DNA of 64,000 nt from Selaginella moellendorffii (GCF_000143415.4 NW_003314326.1:557141-621140), one strand, 5' to 3'; counted from the first letter of the stretch, positions 1 through 11,125 are shown. Notes: a model not told the origin generated them from the letters alone. Numbers and translations: made by a program.

Positions 1-366
1 ACCTTCACCAACCATGGCATCCCAAGAATGAGATCCACATGATGGATATCTGTGAGATAAAAAGTCTTCACAAGAGTGGTTTTGTCAACCAACACTTCTA
101 GCCTCTCTACACAAGCATCAAAATGTTGAGTAGAGATAATTGCACTTTCCACTGTATATGGAAGAATTCCTTATGTCACTAAGCCATGCTTCATAACAAA
201 CTTTGCCAAAACAAGTTGTTATCACTCCCACTATCCAATAAAATTCACATTAGACCGCTATGGAACACGCCCTTTAGCATTAAAGCTGATTCATAAATAT
301 CCTCAAGCTCTATTTTGTTCCACACACAGTTCCTTATGTCCATGACAATCATCACGACAATACCAA

Positions 367-470
367 TGTTAGGATCTTATCCCTTACACCCTAAACCAAC
401 TAGCTAAAGGGGTGATCACTTGATTGCAAGACCCTTTTTTTATCCTATTATCCTGACCTGGTGCTTAACA
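367..470 (-). repeat. Third 104-bp TRIM LTR in tandem
   Basis: This copy is separated from the LTR at 472-575 by one base, so two LTRs stand directly in tandem. It also starts TGTTAGGAT on the plus strand and ends in TTAACA, and its left side retains a piece of the PBS complement (ATACCAA at 360-366). It may be the end of a second TRIM whose internal part lies in 1-360, or a product of unequal recombination. No coding capacity is seen in 1-366. Confidence 0.65.
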
Positions 471-471
471 A

Positions 472-1215
472 TACTAGGATCCTATCCCTTACACCCTAAG
501 CTAACTAACTAAAGGGGTGATTATTTGATTGTAGAGCCCTTTCTTTATCCTATTATCTTGACCTAGTGCTTAACAATCCTTTCCTCGTAAGGGAATGATC
601 ATCTACGATCATACTTGCCACCCTCTGGTCACTATGGTCCTTCTCTTAAGGTTTACTAAACCTTGGTTGTCCGGGGCCCGACATATTGGATGCCTAACAT
701 ATCTAGGGCCCAACATATCGGGTGCCCAACATGTCCAGGCCCGGACATATTCGGGGCCCAATATATCCGGGGCCGGACATATCAGATGCCTGACATGGAC
801 ATATCCGGGGCCTGACATATTGGGTGCCCGACATGTCCAGGCCCAGACATATCCGGGGCCTATATATTTGGGGTTAGATATATCGAGTGCCTAACATATC
901 TAGGGCCGGACATATCGGGGCCCAGCCCGACATATCCAAGGCTTGAGATATGCCAGATTCACCATATTGAATATTCCTTCAAAATATTTTTGCCCCACTT
1001 AGGGTCTACCAAACCTTGGTATTCCCTTTAGATCCACCATGTTGAATATTCCTTTAAAATATTCCTGCCCCACTCATTAGCCACAAGAATCAAACTATGC
1101 TTTGATACCAATGTTAGGATTCTATCCTTTACACCTTAAACCAACTGGCTAAAGGGGTGATCACTTGGTTGCAAGGCCTTTTCTTTATCCTATTATCTTG
1201 ATCTAGTGCCTAACA
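472..1215 (-). mobile_element. TRIM-like miniature LTR retroelement
   Basis: Two 104-bp direct repeats (472-575 and 1112-1215) flank about 536 bp of non-coding DNA. Read on the minus strand the right copy begins TGTTAGG and ends CCTAACA. One base beyond its end (1099-1110, minus strand) lies TGGTATCAAAGC, which matches the initiator-Met tRNA primer binding site TGGTATCAGAGC at 11 of 12 bases. At the other internal end a purine run (GAGGAAAGGA, about 578-587 on the minus strand) adjoins the second repeat, as a polypurine tract should. LTR, PBS, internal part, PPT and LTR in correct order with no gag or pol define a TRIM (terminal-repeat retrotransposon in miniature). The internal part carries a minisatellite. 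Non-autonomous by size; it would need enzymes from a copia or gypsy relative. Confidence 0.7.
661..960. repeat. GC-rich minisatellite, GACATATC-type units
   Basis: Imperfect units of roughly 17-22 bp repeat a GGGGCC(C/T)GACATAT core more than a dozen times, e.g. near 676, 716, 738, 760, 802, 844, 905 and 928. A longer block (GGTGCCC then ACATGTCCAGGCCC) recurs near 730 and 822, so there is a second repeat order of about 95 bp. The cores are nearly palindromic. Open frames across the array (both strands) are repeat artefacts, not genes. It lies inside the TRIM. Confidence 0.75.
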
Positions 1216-2785
1216 TTTAGTCACTTATATCATGATTTTAAGGGATCCTTTATCCTATGACACCTTGGTTAAAAGTATTTTATAATAGTCATTGCACTAG
1301 TAAAAGCACCAACTTCCACCCAACAAATTAAGTAGTCAAAACTAATAATTTATTGCCAATATTCAACTGTGGAAAATGCCTATTATACTAAATACTATTA
1401 ACTCAAAAAAACAAAAAAAACTACAATTGATTCCATAACATGAAGAGGAGTATTACAAGCTTAGCATTAGTTAAACTATGCATATATTAGGTCATATCTT
1501 GTCTCATCTCTAACTAATAAAAAGACCTATACAACTTCTTAAGCATATTATAATGTCCCATATACCCTCCTAAAATGAGAGAGTTATGGTAAGTGTAAAG
1601 GAAGCATGGAATGGGATTAAAGGCAATCAACTATAAATGGTTATTCATATCAGTTTTTACAAAATAAAGAAAGTTATCCTTAAGGTAATATTAAAAATAT
1701 AAACAACAAATTATCAGCAAACAATACAAGATCTTCAAAGCCATCATAAAGCATTCAAATCCATGGCTTAACCTTTAGATTTTCTAAACATCATTCAAAG
1801 AAGACAAATCTAACTTCACACCTTATGAACATTGATCATCAAACATAACAATTGCTAATAACATAGAATCTTTGTTTTAAAATCCACTAACATTAGAATA
1901 ATAAGCTCCTCAAAAATAGAAAAAGAGAGAGGAGGGAAAGGAACTTGAGCTAGAGCATCACTATTAATTATTAAACTCTCAAGGCAATAAATAATCTCAA
2001 AGTCATAGATCATAAACCTATTGAGCAATATAGCCAACAAAGTTTTTTGGCTTAAAAAATTCTTTGGCTTTAACAGCAAAGTGATTACAATATAATCCAG
2101 GTTTAAAAACCATATAAATATGCATGGAACTTCTTAAAACCCTAAACCATTATAAACATTCCTTTTCTGTTGCAAAATAGTTCAACTTAATTGACTGTAA
2201 AGTATAGTCATGTATGTAATGAGATAATATTAGTTAAAGACACTTCTACTCTCTTGCATCCTATCAAGAACTCCCACACCCTGATGGATCGCTCCTGGCA
2301 ACTAGATTAAGGATATAGTAAAATATGCCTTTTCAATCTAATGGTTGGATACCATATGTATGTATGTTTTTCACATGTGTATGGCCATAATGGCTAAGGG
2401 AATAAACATGGGAAATTCTACTGAATAATTTTCTGTAATAAAATTTTCTTTGAATCCTTTCTTACTCCAATCTGGGTCATCTCTCGGTCACTCCAGGTGC
2501 CATTCGCATTGATCTCAATAGATGAGCTCAACTGCTCTAGTAAAAGAAATCAAGATTTAAGTGTCCACGGAGGAAGCACATGGGTGGTTACCAGCAAGGA
2601 TCTCAAAAATTGCTCCATTGCATGGAAATGTAGTTCAACCTAAATTCTTTAAAGGTGGGCCTAACCCAAACCTGGGTGGCAGAAGGTTCGGCACTCTTTT
2701 CTTTGTAAAGACTGGCAAAGATTATAAGTCAACACCAAACTTTCTATTGTTATTTGAAAAGGTCGGTATGTGCGATCTTGGCAGA
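1216..2785. other. AT-rich spacer without recognisable gene
   Basis: Low-complexity AT-rich DNA with homopolymer A and T runs and no open frame that resembles a protein. The last 225 bases before the UGT start are open in frame with that gene but begin at a non-ATG codon and look unlike glycosyltransferase sequence, so they are taken as leader or promoter. Confidence 0.5.
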
Positions 2786-4207
2786 ATGGCGTCTCCTCCT
2801 CACTTCGTTGTAATTCCACTGCCCGTCTATGGCCACATCTTCCCGATGCTCCATCTCTCCGTGCAGCTCGCCTCCATTGGAAACAAGATCACATTCATCG
2901 CCAGCACTAGGACCAAGACCACCACGCTCTCCACCTTCGAATCCAGTCTATCCCAGATCCAAGACCCTCAAACAGTACGTACCAATCTCATCTTTGAGTT
3001 TCTCTCCGGCGACGAACTTCTCCAGCAAGGTGGCGAGCAAGGCTTCCGGGCCAGTCTCGACTGGATGGTCAGCCAGATCACTGCCGTGGACGAAGCAATC
3101 GAATCCTGTGTTAGCCGTCACGGCCCAGTTTCCTGTGTGATCCTCGACTTCATGGTTTTCTTCCTCAAGAACGCAGCGGCAGACAAGAGAAATGCCACTG
3201 TTGCTGCCTTGTGGACTGCTTCCGCCCCATGGATGCTCCTTTCTTTGCAGATCCAAGCTTTGATCGACGGGGGATATGTTCCACTCACGCCTTCCAATGC
3301 TCTGTCCGTCGTCTCCGGCCTCACTGGAGTTCCACCCTTGTGCAACTACAAAGACGTTCCGGTGTGCCTGCTCAAGCCGGTGACAGACCAGCAGATTGAG
3401 GAGATAGCAGTGATCTCGAAGATGTTTTTGGAGGTGCCATGGCTGCTGGTGAACACGATCCCGGAGCTGGACAGTCGATCGCTGCGCTGCGTCCGTCAGC
3501 TCGGAGTTAAGTCAGTCGCAATTGGTCCTCTGCTGCCACTCCCGGTGAAGGACTCTTGTAGAGCTCCAGACGATGTTCCGGTTCTCTCCTGGCTCGACCA
3601 GAAGCCACCCCAGTCTGTCGTCTTTATCTGCTTTGGAACGCTGGCGGAGAACACGCTGGAGCAGCTCCAAGAACTTGCGAGTGCGCTGGAGGAGCTGACG
3701 AACCAGAGTTTCCTGTGGGTGCTGCGACCGTCGCAGCAATCGTGCCTGAGCGAGGATTTCAAGCGACGAACAGCTGCCAGAGGTAAGATCGTTCCCTGGT
3801 GCTCGCAGCTCCAAGTTCTCAGCCACCCTTCCATCGGTGGATTCGTGACGCACTGCGGCTGGAACTCCATCCTTGAGAGCCTGAGCTGTGGCGTCCCAAT
3901 GCTCGGTTGGCCGTGCCTTGGAGAGCAGAGTCTCAACTCCAAATACTTAGCGGATGTGTGGAAAGCCGGCACCAGAATTGTTCCTTACAATCCCGATGGC
4001 AGCAACAGGGTAGTGAACCGGTCCGAGGTATCGAAAGAAATCGCCCTTTTGATGACAGGCGAGGAAGGACAAGAGTTGAGGAAGCGTGCTCGCGCGATTC
4101 AGAAGGCGAGTACGCGAGCCATGCAGTCGTCAGTCGATGAACTTCGGCGCTGGATTGCTCAACTGTTCCAGCAGGGAGAAGAAGCTTCAGTGGAAGAACA
4201 AGTGTAA
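2786..4207 (+). CDS. UDP-glycosyltransferase, family 1 (GT1), intact
   Basis: Single-exon gene of 473 residues, the usual UGT length. Start chosen at the ATG at 2786 because the protein then begins MASPPHFVVIPLPVYGHI, the typical N-terminal strand ending in catalytic His17. The C-terminal half holds the plant PSPG sugar-donor box, from WCSQLQVLSHP through [19 protein letters not shown] to the final EQ pair (about residues 337-381). The family moves a sugar from a UDP-sugar to small acceptors such as phenolics or hormones in the cytosol; the acceptor cannot be read from sequence. The PSPG begins Trp-Cys rather than the common Trp-Ala. It is the intact head of a cluster of three related UGT copies in this window. 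Confidence 0.9.
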   Translation: MASPPHFVVIPLPVYGHIFPMLHLSVQLASIGNKITFIASTRTKTTTLSTFESSLSQIQDPQTVRTNLIFEFLSGDELLQQGGEQGFRASLDWMVSQITAVDEAIESCVSRHGPVSCVILDFMVFFLKNAAADKRNATVAALWTASAPWMLLSLQIQALIDGGYVPLTPSNALSVVSGLTGVPPLCNYKDVPVCLLKPVTDQQIEEIAVISKMFLEVPWLLVNTIPELDSRSLRCVRQLGVKSVAIGPLLPLPVKDSCRAPDDVPVLSWLDQKPPQSVVFICFGTLAENTLEQLQELASALEELTNQSFLWVLRPSQQSCLSEDFKRRTAARGKIVPWCSQLQVLSHPSIGGFVTHCGWNSILESLSCGVPMLGWPCLGEQSLNSKYLADVWKAGTRIVPYNPDGSNRVVNRSEVSKEIALLMTGEEGQELRKRARAIQKASTRAMQSSVDELRRWIAQLFQQGEEASVEEQV

Positions 4208-4452
4208 GCTTCGTGGCGCAGCTCGAGACAAAACAATGTTGACAATTGAGTCCTAGCCAACTTTTTCGGTAAAAGCCTCGAAACATGTCAGACAACGCAT
4301 TTCTCTCCTCGAATAAATGTGGTTGGCCAAAGCACACCTACCAAAAAAAGAAGACTGAGGCGATCTCTACCAGCAAAGCACCAGAAAAACGATACCGAGT
4401 GAAGGCCAGCTGTTAAGTCGTGAGCCCGATGATCGTCCTCCCATCGCATTCC

Positions 4453-5830
4453 ATGGCTTCTCCACACTTGGTTGTGGTTCCACTGCCGCTCTACGGACAC
4501 ATATCCCCAATGCTTCGATTGTCAGTCCAGAGCTCGCATCACTGGGAAACAAAGTTACCTTCATCGCCAGCGGAAGAACACAGACTGCCACGCTCTCGGT
4601 ATTCGAGTCGAGCCTCTCCCACATCGATGACGCCGAAACGCCGCGTACCGGGCTTAGCTTTGAGTTCATTCCGATGAAGACGGCGTCGAGCTCGAGCAAG
4701 GCGGTGAGGAAGGAATCTGGGCCGTTTTGCGATGGATGAGCGCGCAGCACGGTACCGTAGATCAAATAGTCGAGTCGTCCGTTAGCCGCCACGGCCAGAT
4801 CTCCTGCGTGATCCTCGACTTCCTGGCTCTCCACCTCAAGGACGTGGCTGACAAGCACAAGGCTTCCGTGGCTTTGTTTTGGACGCCATCTCCGCCTTGG
4901 CTACTTCTCTGTCTCCAAGTGAAAGCTTTCGTGGTCGGGGGCTATGCCCCTCTCACGCCTTCCAATGCTCTCTCCACTGTCTCGGGCCTCACCGGAGTTC
5001 GAGCTCTGTGTAACTACATGGACGTTCCAACGAGCATGCTGATCAGCAACTTGAAAGGGCTGGCACAGTACCTGATCGAGGTACCATGGGTGATCATGAA
5101 CACGATCCCGGAGCTGGACTCTCAGTCTCTTGCTTGCATCCGCCAACTCGGAGTGAAGCTGGTCACACTCGGTCCTTCGCTGCCGATGGATGATCCGGTA
5201 GCTCCGGATGATCTTCCAATCATCTCCTGGCTGCACGAGAAACTACCCCTCTCGGTCCTTTACATCTGCTTTGGAACGGTGGCAGACCACTCGATGGAGC
5301 AGCTCCAAGAACTCGCCAGCTCACTGGAAGAGCTCGTCAGTAACCACCAGAATTTTCCTTCTTGTGGGCTTTGCGTCGATCCCAGCAGCCGAGTTTGAGC
5401 GAGGAGTTCCAGCGAAGAACTTCTGCGAGAGGTATGGTCGTTCCTTGGTGCTCGCAGCTCCAGATTCTCAAGCATCCCTCAGTTGGTGGATTCGTCACGC
5501 ACTGCGGCTGGAACTCCATCCTAGAGAGCTTGAGCTGTGGAGTTCCACTGGTCGGCTGGCCATCTATCGCGGAGCAAAGACTCAATGCAAATGGATGTGT
5601 GGACGGTCGGCGCCAGGATCGTCCCTCGCAATCCCGATGCCAGCACCAGGCTTGTCGCTCGATCCGAAATATCCGACGCGATCGCCACGGTGATGATCGC
5701 CGAGGAAGGGCGGGAGATGAGGAGCCGCGCTCGCGAGATCCCGAAGGCTGCCGATCGAGCAATGCGATCTTCCCTAGCCGCGGCAAGACGCTGGGCGGAG
5801 AATTTCTCACCGTTAGAAGATGCTACCTAG
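4453..5830 (+). pseudogene. UGT pseudogene with at least four frameshifts
   Basis: Closest relative is the minus-strand UGT at 13780-15195. Compared with it there is a 2-bp insertion near 4530, loss of one base near 4671, a frame change near 5345 in the linker before the PSPG box, and an 8-bp loss near 5590 inside the PSPG tail. Segments between breaks remain readable: N-terminus with LPLYGHISPM, an acceptor-domain block around 4727-5340, a PSPG block around 5380-5580, and the C-terminal helix ending at 5828-5830. The number of breaks argues against sequencing error. The stop is 18 bp before the start of the PPR gene. Confidence 0.85.
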
Positions 5831-5831
5831 G

Positions 5832-5840
5832 ATTTAGGGT
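5832..5840 (+). promoter_or_regulatory. telo-box-like motif before PPR gene
   Basis: TTTAGGGTT lies between the UGT pseudogene stop and the PPR start, 8-17 bp upstream of the ATG. Telo-boxes (AAACCCTAA) are common in plant promoters and leaders of translation, organelle and cell-cycle genes. The same motif precedes SDE2 (31753-31762). Position is seen; function is inference. Confidence 0.35.
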
Positions 5841-5848
5841 TCTTGGGA

Positions 5849-7672
5849 ATGAGAAGGGCGCCTATAGACGATATTCCCAGGACCGTGACGGCGATCCTCA
5901 ATCTCCTCCACAGCGGTCGGCCATGGAGCGCGATCGAGCCCGATCTCTCGCCATTCTCGGCCACCACGCCCAGGATCGTAGGTAGGGTCGTGAACAGCCT
6001 GAAGGACGCCAAGCTCGCCCTCGCCTTCTTCCGCTGGGCGCCAGCGAGCATTCCAGGGTTCTCCCACACCGCATTCTCCTGGAATTCGCTGCTCCAGGTG
6101 CTTGTGCGATGCAAGAAGCATCGCGAGGCGGGCGACCTCTTTCGCTCGGAGCTCCTCACGAGCTGCGAGCCCGATGTGTGCTCCTACAACATCGTCATCT
6201 CTGGATTTTGCAATGCTGGGGATCTCCACGCGGCGCTTGAGCTCCTCGAGGAGATGAAGAGCGCCGGGTTCGCTCCAGATGCTTTCACGCACACGCCGAT
6301 CATCACAGCCATGGCCAATGCCGGTGATTTGGATGGAGCCATGGATCACTTGAGGAGCATGGGATGCGATCCAAACGTGGTGACTTACACAGCTCTCATA
6401 GCAGCGTTTGCAAGAGCAAAGAAGCTCGAGGAGGCGATGAAGCTGCTCGAGGAGATGCGAGAGCGTGGCTGCCCTCCAAACTTGGTGACATACAACGTCT
6501 TGGTGGATGCTCTCTGCAAGCTTTCCATGGTTGGAGCTGCCCAAGACGTGGTGAAGAAGATGATCGAGGGTGGCTTTGCTCCAAACGTGATGACCTTCAA
6601 CTCTCTCGTGGATGGATTCTGCAAGAGAGGCAATGTTGACGATGCTCGCAAGCTCCTGGGGATCATGGTGGCCAAGGGAATGAGACCCAACGTCGTGACT
6701 TACAGCGCTCTCATCGATGGGCTTTGCAAGTCTCAAAAGTTTCTCGAGGCCAAGGAGGTCCTGGAGGAGATGAAGGCCAGCGGTGTTACTCCCGACGCTT
6801 TCACTTACAGTGCCTTGATCCATGGACTGTGCAAGGCTGACAAGATCGAAGAAGCCGAGCAAATGCTCCGACGCATGGCTGGTTCCGGCTGCACTCCCGA
6901 CGTGGTTGTCTACAGCAGCATCATCCACGCGTTTTGCAAGTCCGGGAAGTTACTCGAGGCACAGAAAACTCTCCAGGAGATGCGAAAGCAGCGGAAATCT
7001 CCGGACGTGGTGACTTACAACACAGTGATTGACGGACTTTGCAAGCTAGGAAAGATCGCCGAGGCTCAAGTGATACTGGATCAGATGCAAGAATCCGGGG
7101 ACGTTCTACCGGACGTGGTGACTTACAGCACGGTCATCAACGGACTTTGCAAATCCGACATGCTTGTCGAGGCACAAAAGTTGCTGGACAGGATGTGTAA
7201 AGCTGGCTGCAACCCGGACGTTGTTACTTACACCACCATCATCGACGGGCTTTGCAAGTGTGGAAGATTGGAGGAGGCCGAGTATTTGCTCCAAGGGATG
7301 AAGAGAGCTGGCTGTGCTCCAAACGTTGTCACGTACACCACGCTCATCTCCGGCCTGTGCAAAGCTCGCAAAGTGGATGAAGCGGAACGAGTCATGGAGG
7401 AGATGAGAAACGCAGGCTGCCCTCCAAACCTGGTGACTTACAACACCATGGTGAATGGTTTGTGTGTGTCGGGACGGATCAAAGAAGCACAGCAGCTAGT
7501 CCAGAGGATGAAAGACGGTCGTGCGGAGTGCTCGCCCGACGCGGCCACTTACAGAACCATCGTCAATGCGCTCATGAGCTCCGACTTGGTCCAGGAAGCC
7601 GAGCAGCTGCTGGAGCAGATGAAGTCGACCACATCGAGCCAACAGGAACAAGGGTCTCTCACGCTTTTCTAA
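5849..7672 (+). CDS. P-class pentatricopeptide repeat protein, 15 repeats
   Basis: Intronless, 607 residues from the ATG at 5849 (an in-frame TTG two codons earlier is not used). After an N-terminal stretch rich in Arg and hydrophobics, with the LALAFFRWA signature that opens many P-class PPRs, come 15 consecutive 35-residue repeats of the VVTYNTLIDGLCKxGKxxEA type up to about residue 600. No PLS, E or DYW domains follow, so it is a pure P-class RNA-binding protein. Such proteins act in mitochondria or plastids in RNA stabilisation, splicing or translation; which organelle and RNA is not visible. Repeats are unusually uniform in sequence, suggesting recent internal amplification. Confidence 0.92.
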   Translation: MRRAPIDDIPRTVTAILNLLHSGRPWSAIEPDLSPFSATTPRIVGRVVNSLKDAKLALAFFRWAPASIPGFSHTAFSWNSLLQVLVRCKKHREAGDLFRSELLTSCEPDVCSYNIVISGFCNAGDLHAALELLEEMKSAGFAPDAFTHTPIITAMANAGDLDGAMDHLRSMGCDPNVVTYTALIAAFARAKKLEEAMKLLEEMRERGCPPNLVTYNVLVDALCKLSMVGAAQDVVKKMIEGGFAPNVMTFNSLVDGFCKRGNVDDARKLLGIMVAKGMRPNVVTYSALIDGLCKSQKFLEAKEVLEEMKASGVTPDAFTYSALIHGLCKADKIEEAEQMLRRMAGSGCTPDVVVYSSIIHAFCKSGKLLEAQKTLQEMRKQRKSPDVVTYNTVIDGLCKLGKIAEAQVILDQMQESGDVLPDVVTYSTVINGLCKSDMLVEAQKLLDRMCKAGCNPDVVTYTTIIDGLCKCGRLEEAEYLLQGMKRAGCAPNVVTYTTLISGLCKARKVDEAERVMEEMRNAGCPPNLVTYNTMVNGLCVSGRIKEAQQLVQRMKDGRAECSPDAATYRTIVNALMSSDLVQEAEQLLEQMKSTTSSQQEQGSLTLF

Positions 7673-7732
7673 CTGGTGTGTAAGTTCTTTCATTCATAGT
7701 CTTTCTTTTTCTCATTTGGTGCTGTTGGCTCT

Positions 7733-8480
7733 AGCAGGTTCATGCTGATCTTCCCAAGTTCATTGTTTTTGTTGCGAAGTTTATCAACCTCAGGCTTGAA
7801 TTGATTTCCTTGATTCAACACTTGCGACGGGGACGGTGTTAGATGCTCCAGGTGGGAAGTCTTATCGTTCTGAGATTTGGCTTTCTAAGATTGTTTCAGA
7901 GTATCAAAATCGGCTCTATTGAAAAGTTCCTATGCGTCAACACTCACAGATCGATCATTCAAATCAAGATCTCAAGGTAAGAGCTTTCCTCTTTGTCTCA
8001 TTTTCTTATAAACTACGCAGGTGGTAGTGGAGATTGGAACTAGAACACTATGTTTACAAGCGTACAAAGCTCTGGGATTCCATCCAAAGGATTAAATCCG
8101 TGCGCTACGCCTCACATCAACATGATTCCGACAAACAACGTTGTCCAATGCTGCAAGTTCGCGGGCACTGCGAAAGTGCAAAATCCCCGATCATAGACAA
8201 GAAACACGATGTCCCAGCCTCCAGCTTCCCGGCCTGGCTCAGCACGCTCAAAACCAGCACGAATATAGCCTTAGCTATCTCGTCCAGCAGCTTCATCTCA
8301 TCGAAGAGATTCATCACTGCGACCCATCGGCAAATCCACGCCACGAGATTTCTCTCAGGCATTCTTTCGAAGATCTTCTTTGCTTGATCCAAATGCCCGT
8401 TCTGGACATACGCTGCTGCGATGGCGGTCCAGCACACGCCCGGGAATCCGTCAAACATCGCCTTGGCCTCGTAGGTCGAT
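7733..8480. repeat. Segmental duplicate of 11190-12130
   Basis: Blocks beginning CCAAGTTCATTGTTTT (7755 and 11197), GATGCTCCAGGTGGGAAGTC (7840 and 11286) and AAAGCTCTGGGATTC (8067 and 11570) occur in the same order and orientation in both places. This copy holds the P-PPR 3' flank and the tail of a minus-strand PLS-PPR; the other holds the full PLS-PPR. Confidence 0.75.
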
Positions 8481-8485
8481 TCGAA
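8117..8485 (-). pseudogene. Truncated PLS-class PPR fragment
   Basis: Minus-strand reading gives about 110 residues that follow the C-terminal part of the PPR gene at 11548-13728: EAKAMFDGFPGVCWTAIAAA, then the NGHLDQAKKIFERMPERNLV repeat, then AKAIFVLVLSVLSQAGKLEAG and SCFLSMIGDF. A stretch of the LLAGFTDGSRLGEV region is deleted and the remaining 5' and 3' ends are missing. It is a decayed duplicate, convergent with the P-class PPR gene upstream. Confidence 0.8.
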
Positions 8486-8500
8486 TGATTTTGCAGTCAA

Positions 8501-9291
8501 AAAGCTAGAACCATTAGTCGAGAAACATGCCTACCGAATACAAGCCCCTCTATCTTTCCCTCTGCCAGCTTGTCTTCTTATATTCAGATCCTGTTAGATT
8601 AGAAAACGAAGGCGCGGAGGCTTTAGAAAACATAAATCGCGAACGTTTGGCAGCTTTTCTCCCACCTCCAAATCAAAGAAATATCTTTCTTACTTTATAC
8701 ACCTGAGAGAACACCATTCCGACGATATGTTCTGGCCTTCGTGAGTCAGCGTGAAAAGCAGCTGTTCTGCCTCGGCAACTTTGCCTACAGTGTCCGCCAA
8801 CCTCACAAGCCTGAATTCAAAGGTAGAAGTTTTTTTTCCTTTTTCTTTAGCGCTTGCCTGTGTCCATGCAAAGAATTCGGCCACCATTTAAAATTCTCAT
8901 TGATCGTCACGGGCTTAGATATCTCTGACCAAGAAAACTTACCCTCTCAGAAGTAGTCCAAGAATCCGATCGAGTATACTCCTCTCCAGAAGGATTGGTG
9001 TTGCGATCGATAATCGAATTTGTCTGGTATCAATCACGGTAGTGGTAGGACTGCGACCGCATTAGAAATATGTGCCGGGGATGCTGATCCCCCTTCGGAT
9101 GGTTGTGGCGATCTGTCATCGTGCTCCCCGATGCCATGTACTTCTGATTCATTACGACCTACACAGGCTGAGAGAGTCAAACACACACAGCTTGAACGCA
9201 GGAATAAGAAGTCGAGATTGCAAGAGGTAGTTTCTTAAAAAGGAGAGCTAATGTTGCGACTCTTGGGTCAGAGAGACAAGCTTTTTCATGG
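8501..9291. other. Spacer, no confident gene
   Basis: A minus-strand frame at 8690-8887 contains RLADTVGKVAEAEQLLF, faintly PPR-like, and a plus-strand frame at 9020-9238 is Cys/Ser-rich and unmatched. Neither has flanking signals that would make it a gene. Confidence 0.4.
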
Positions 9292-10118
9292 CTATGAATT
9301 GCTGCCGGTTGCTAGGCAAAATGATTGGGTACATCGCTGGGTCGACAACGGCCCGTCCCTCTGCCACCCAGTCCAATCCCTGTATTGCAGCAGGTGATGC
9401 TCTGCCATAGAATCAACAGTATCACGAAGCGCCACTAGCTCCGAATACGGAACAACACCATCCGGGTGAGATACAACTCTTTCCAGGACTGAAAGGAATG
9501 TCTCCTGTGTCCACCTGTTATCAGCGAAAGCCAGAGCCTCATCCTTGGTGAAGTTTCCTATCATCACGTGACCTTGGACGCCAGGCATATGATCAATCCA
9601 TGACTTGAAGAAGTTCTCGGACGAAAGCAAGACAATGTTTGCTCCACACTCCTGCTTGGAGATCCTGACTACCTGCCGCATCAACTCCTCCAGCTCGCGA
9701 GGACCCCAGTATCGAAGAACGTTGGCTTCGTCGATGAAAATCGTTGGGAAGGCACCGATGTAGCCACCAAGTGAAAACCCCACCACGTTCACGGAGTAGG
9801 CACTTAAGGCCTGAAACACCATCTCCATCGCATCAGGCCGTTCCTTGCTATACGAGACGGCTGCAGCAGGAGTGGTGACCATGATCACTTGCCGCCAAGT
9901 TTAACATCGACTTGAGTTCTCTGTCCCAAAGAGGCAAAGTTCGCAGCAGACATGTTGTAACTCTTCATCAAATCGATGTAGGAAGACACCCCTGAGACAA
10001 GTCCCACGCTCTCCCTATGGCGGAACTCGTGAATCGTGGCGGTCTTACCCGAATCCTTGAGACCGAGGATGATCACAAACTTCCGAAGTTGAATTCTTGT
10101 AAGAGGATGAACTATCAT
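9292..10118 (-). pseudogene. P-loop ATPase (ATPase_2/Arch-like), frameshifted
   Basis: Two minus-strand reading frames meet near 9888. The first (from the ATG at 10118) has a complete Walker A, GLKDSGKT, about residue 20. The second has a Walker B, TIFIDEAN, then a block with NIVLLSSENFF (sensor-like) and GNFTKDEALAFADNRW, which resembles the region after the sensor in archaeal-type ATPases of the ATPase_2 family (STAND/MNS-like P-loop). A single frame change separates Walker A from Walker B. It could be a damaged gene, a sequencing slip, or less likely an unrecognised intron, since neither side shows clean GT-AG ends. Role unknown. Confidence 0.6.
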
Positions 10119-11070
10119 ATAATTTTTAAGTATTAGTTTGTGGAGGAGTGGAATAAAGTTTTGTTATCCACCATGATCTTCACTTTGTCGGCTAGCAAAT
10201 AGTGGTTCTTGGTAAAGAATCTCTTTATAACTTGCACACAGCCATAGTTCAATGGTGTTCCTAAGCCTTGTTGTTTCCATCTAAGTTTGTTCGAAAAGAT
10301 CTAGAGTGTTTGTTGGGAGTTTGGAGAGCTTGGCCCAATTTTATAGGATGTCTAGAGAGTGGATAAATTGTTAAAACACAATGGTTTGAGCTTGGAGAAG
10401 TTGTTGGACAATATCTCTAATGAGCTGGAGCAGTCAGTGAGGAGTTTGAATGCAAGAAGAGGCATACCACCCTCCTGTGGTGAGCTAGCAAGCGAATCTT
10501 GCAGCCAGTTGTGGGAACACAGTGGCCCTAAGCATGGAGGAGTTACTAGAGGACACGTCCTGTGTGTTGAAGCGGCTAAAGAATTATTAAAGAGTCTGTC
10601 ACTATGGGTGGGGAAATTTTGGAGTTGTTCATGAATCTCAAGTATACTAAAAGTCCTAAGAGAGTTCTCTAATAGGTTGGATTGGAGTGACTGGGAGCTC
10701 CTGGTGCAAGAAAGAGCCCACCACCTTCTTGGGCAAGTTGGATTGGAGAATCTTGGTATACATTAAGAACAACTATAGACCAGTGGTGTTCCTAGGCATG
10801 TTTGAGAACAATGTAATGTATGAGAGACACAGAAACCACAACTGCAAAGTTAGGACTAAAAAAGATTCACTGGAGAATTTGTGCATGGCATCTCCTTGGT
10901 GGTGCAAGTTGGTGGGCAGCACTTCTACTGCAAGCAGGCCATTAGAGGTGCATTTGGTGAGCTAAAGGAGCTCAGGAGCGACAAGAAAAAAAAGAAGAGG
11001 AGAACAGCTAAGCCAGGCACGTAAATCAATCTCACGTGGATTAAAACCAACTTGGACTGTTTGCATCCAC
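10119..11070. other. Spacer with weak internal repetition
   Basis: No protein-like frame. Phrases such as TTGGATTGGAG and GAGCTGGAGCAG / GGGCAAGTTGGATTGGAG recur loosely between 10380 and 10960, giving a degenerate repetitive look; origin not recognised. Confidence 0.4.
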
Positions 11071-11077
11071 AACCAAG

Positions 11078-11125
11078 GCACAAAAGTTGTTGGACAGGAT
11101 GTGTAATGCAGGGAGGCTGATCTTT
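11078..11125 (+). pseudogene. Tiny P-class PPR fragment
   Basis: GGCACAAAAGTTGTTGGACA followed by GGATGTGTAA matches 7173-7200 of the P-class PPR gene with one or two changes, then the similarity resumes in the 3' flank (from about 11150, equal to 7680). It marks the left edge of the duplicated block and shows that a P-class PPR once stood here, convergent with the PLS gene. Confidence 0.6.

Noticed and set aside
609-894. Frames across the minisatellite on both strands
   Set aside because: Periodic peptides caused by the DNA repeat; no start context or homology.
2561-2785. N-terminal extension of the first UGT
   Set aside because: Begins at GTG, shows no UGT likeness, and the internal ATG at 2786 gives the normal UGT start.
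5834-6928. Long minus-strand frame opposite the P-class PPR
   Set aside because: Its regular pattern is the antisense of the 35-residue repeats.
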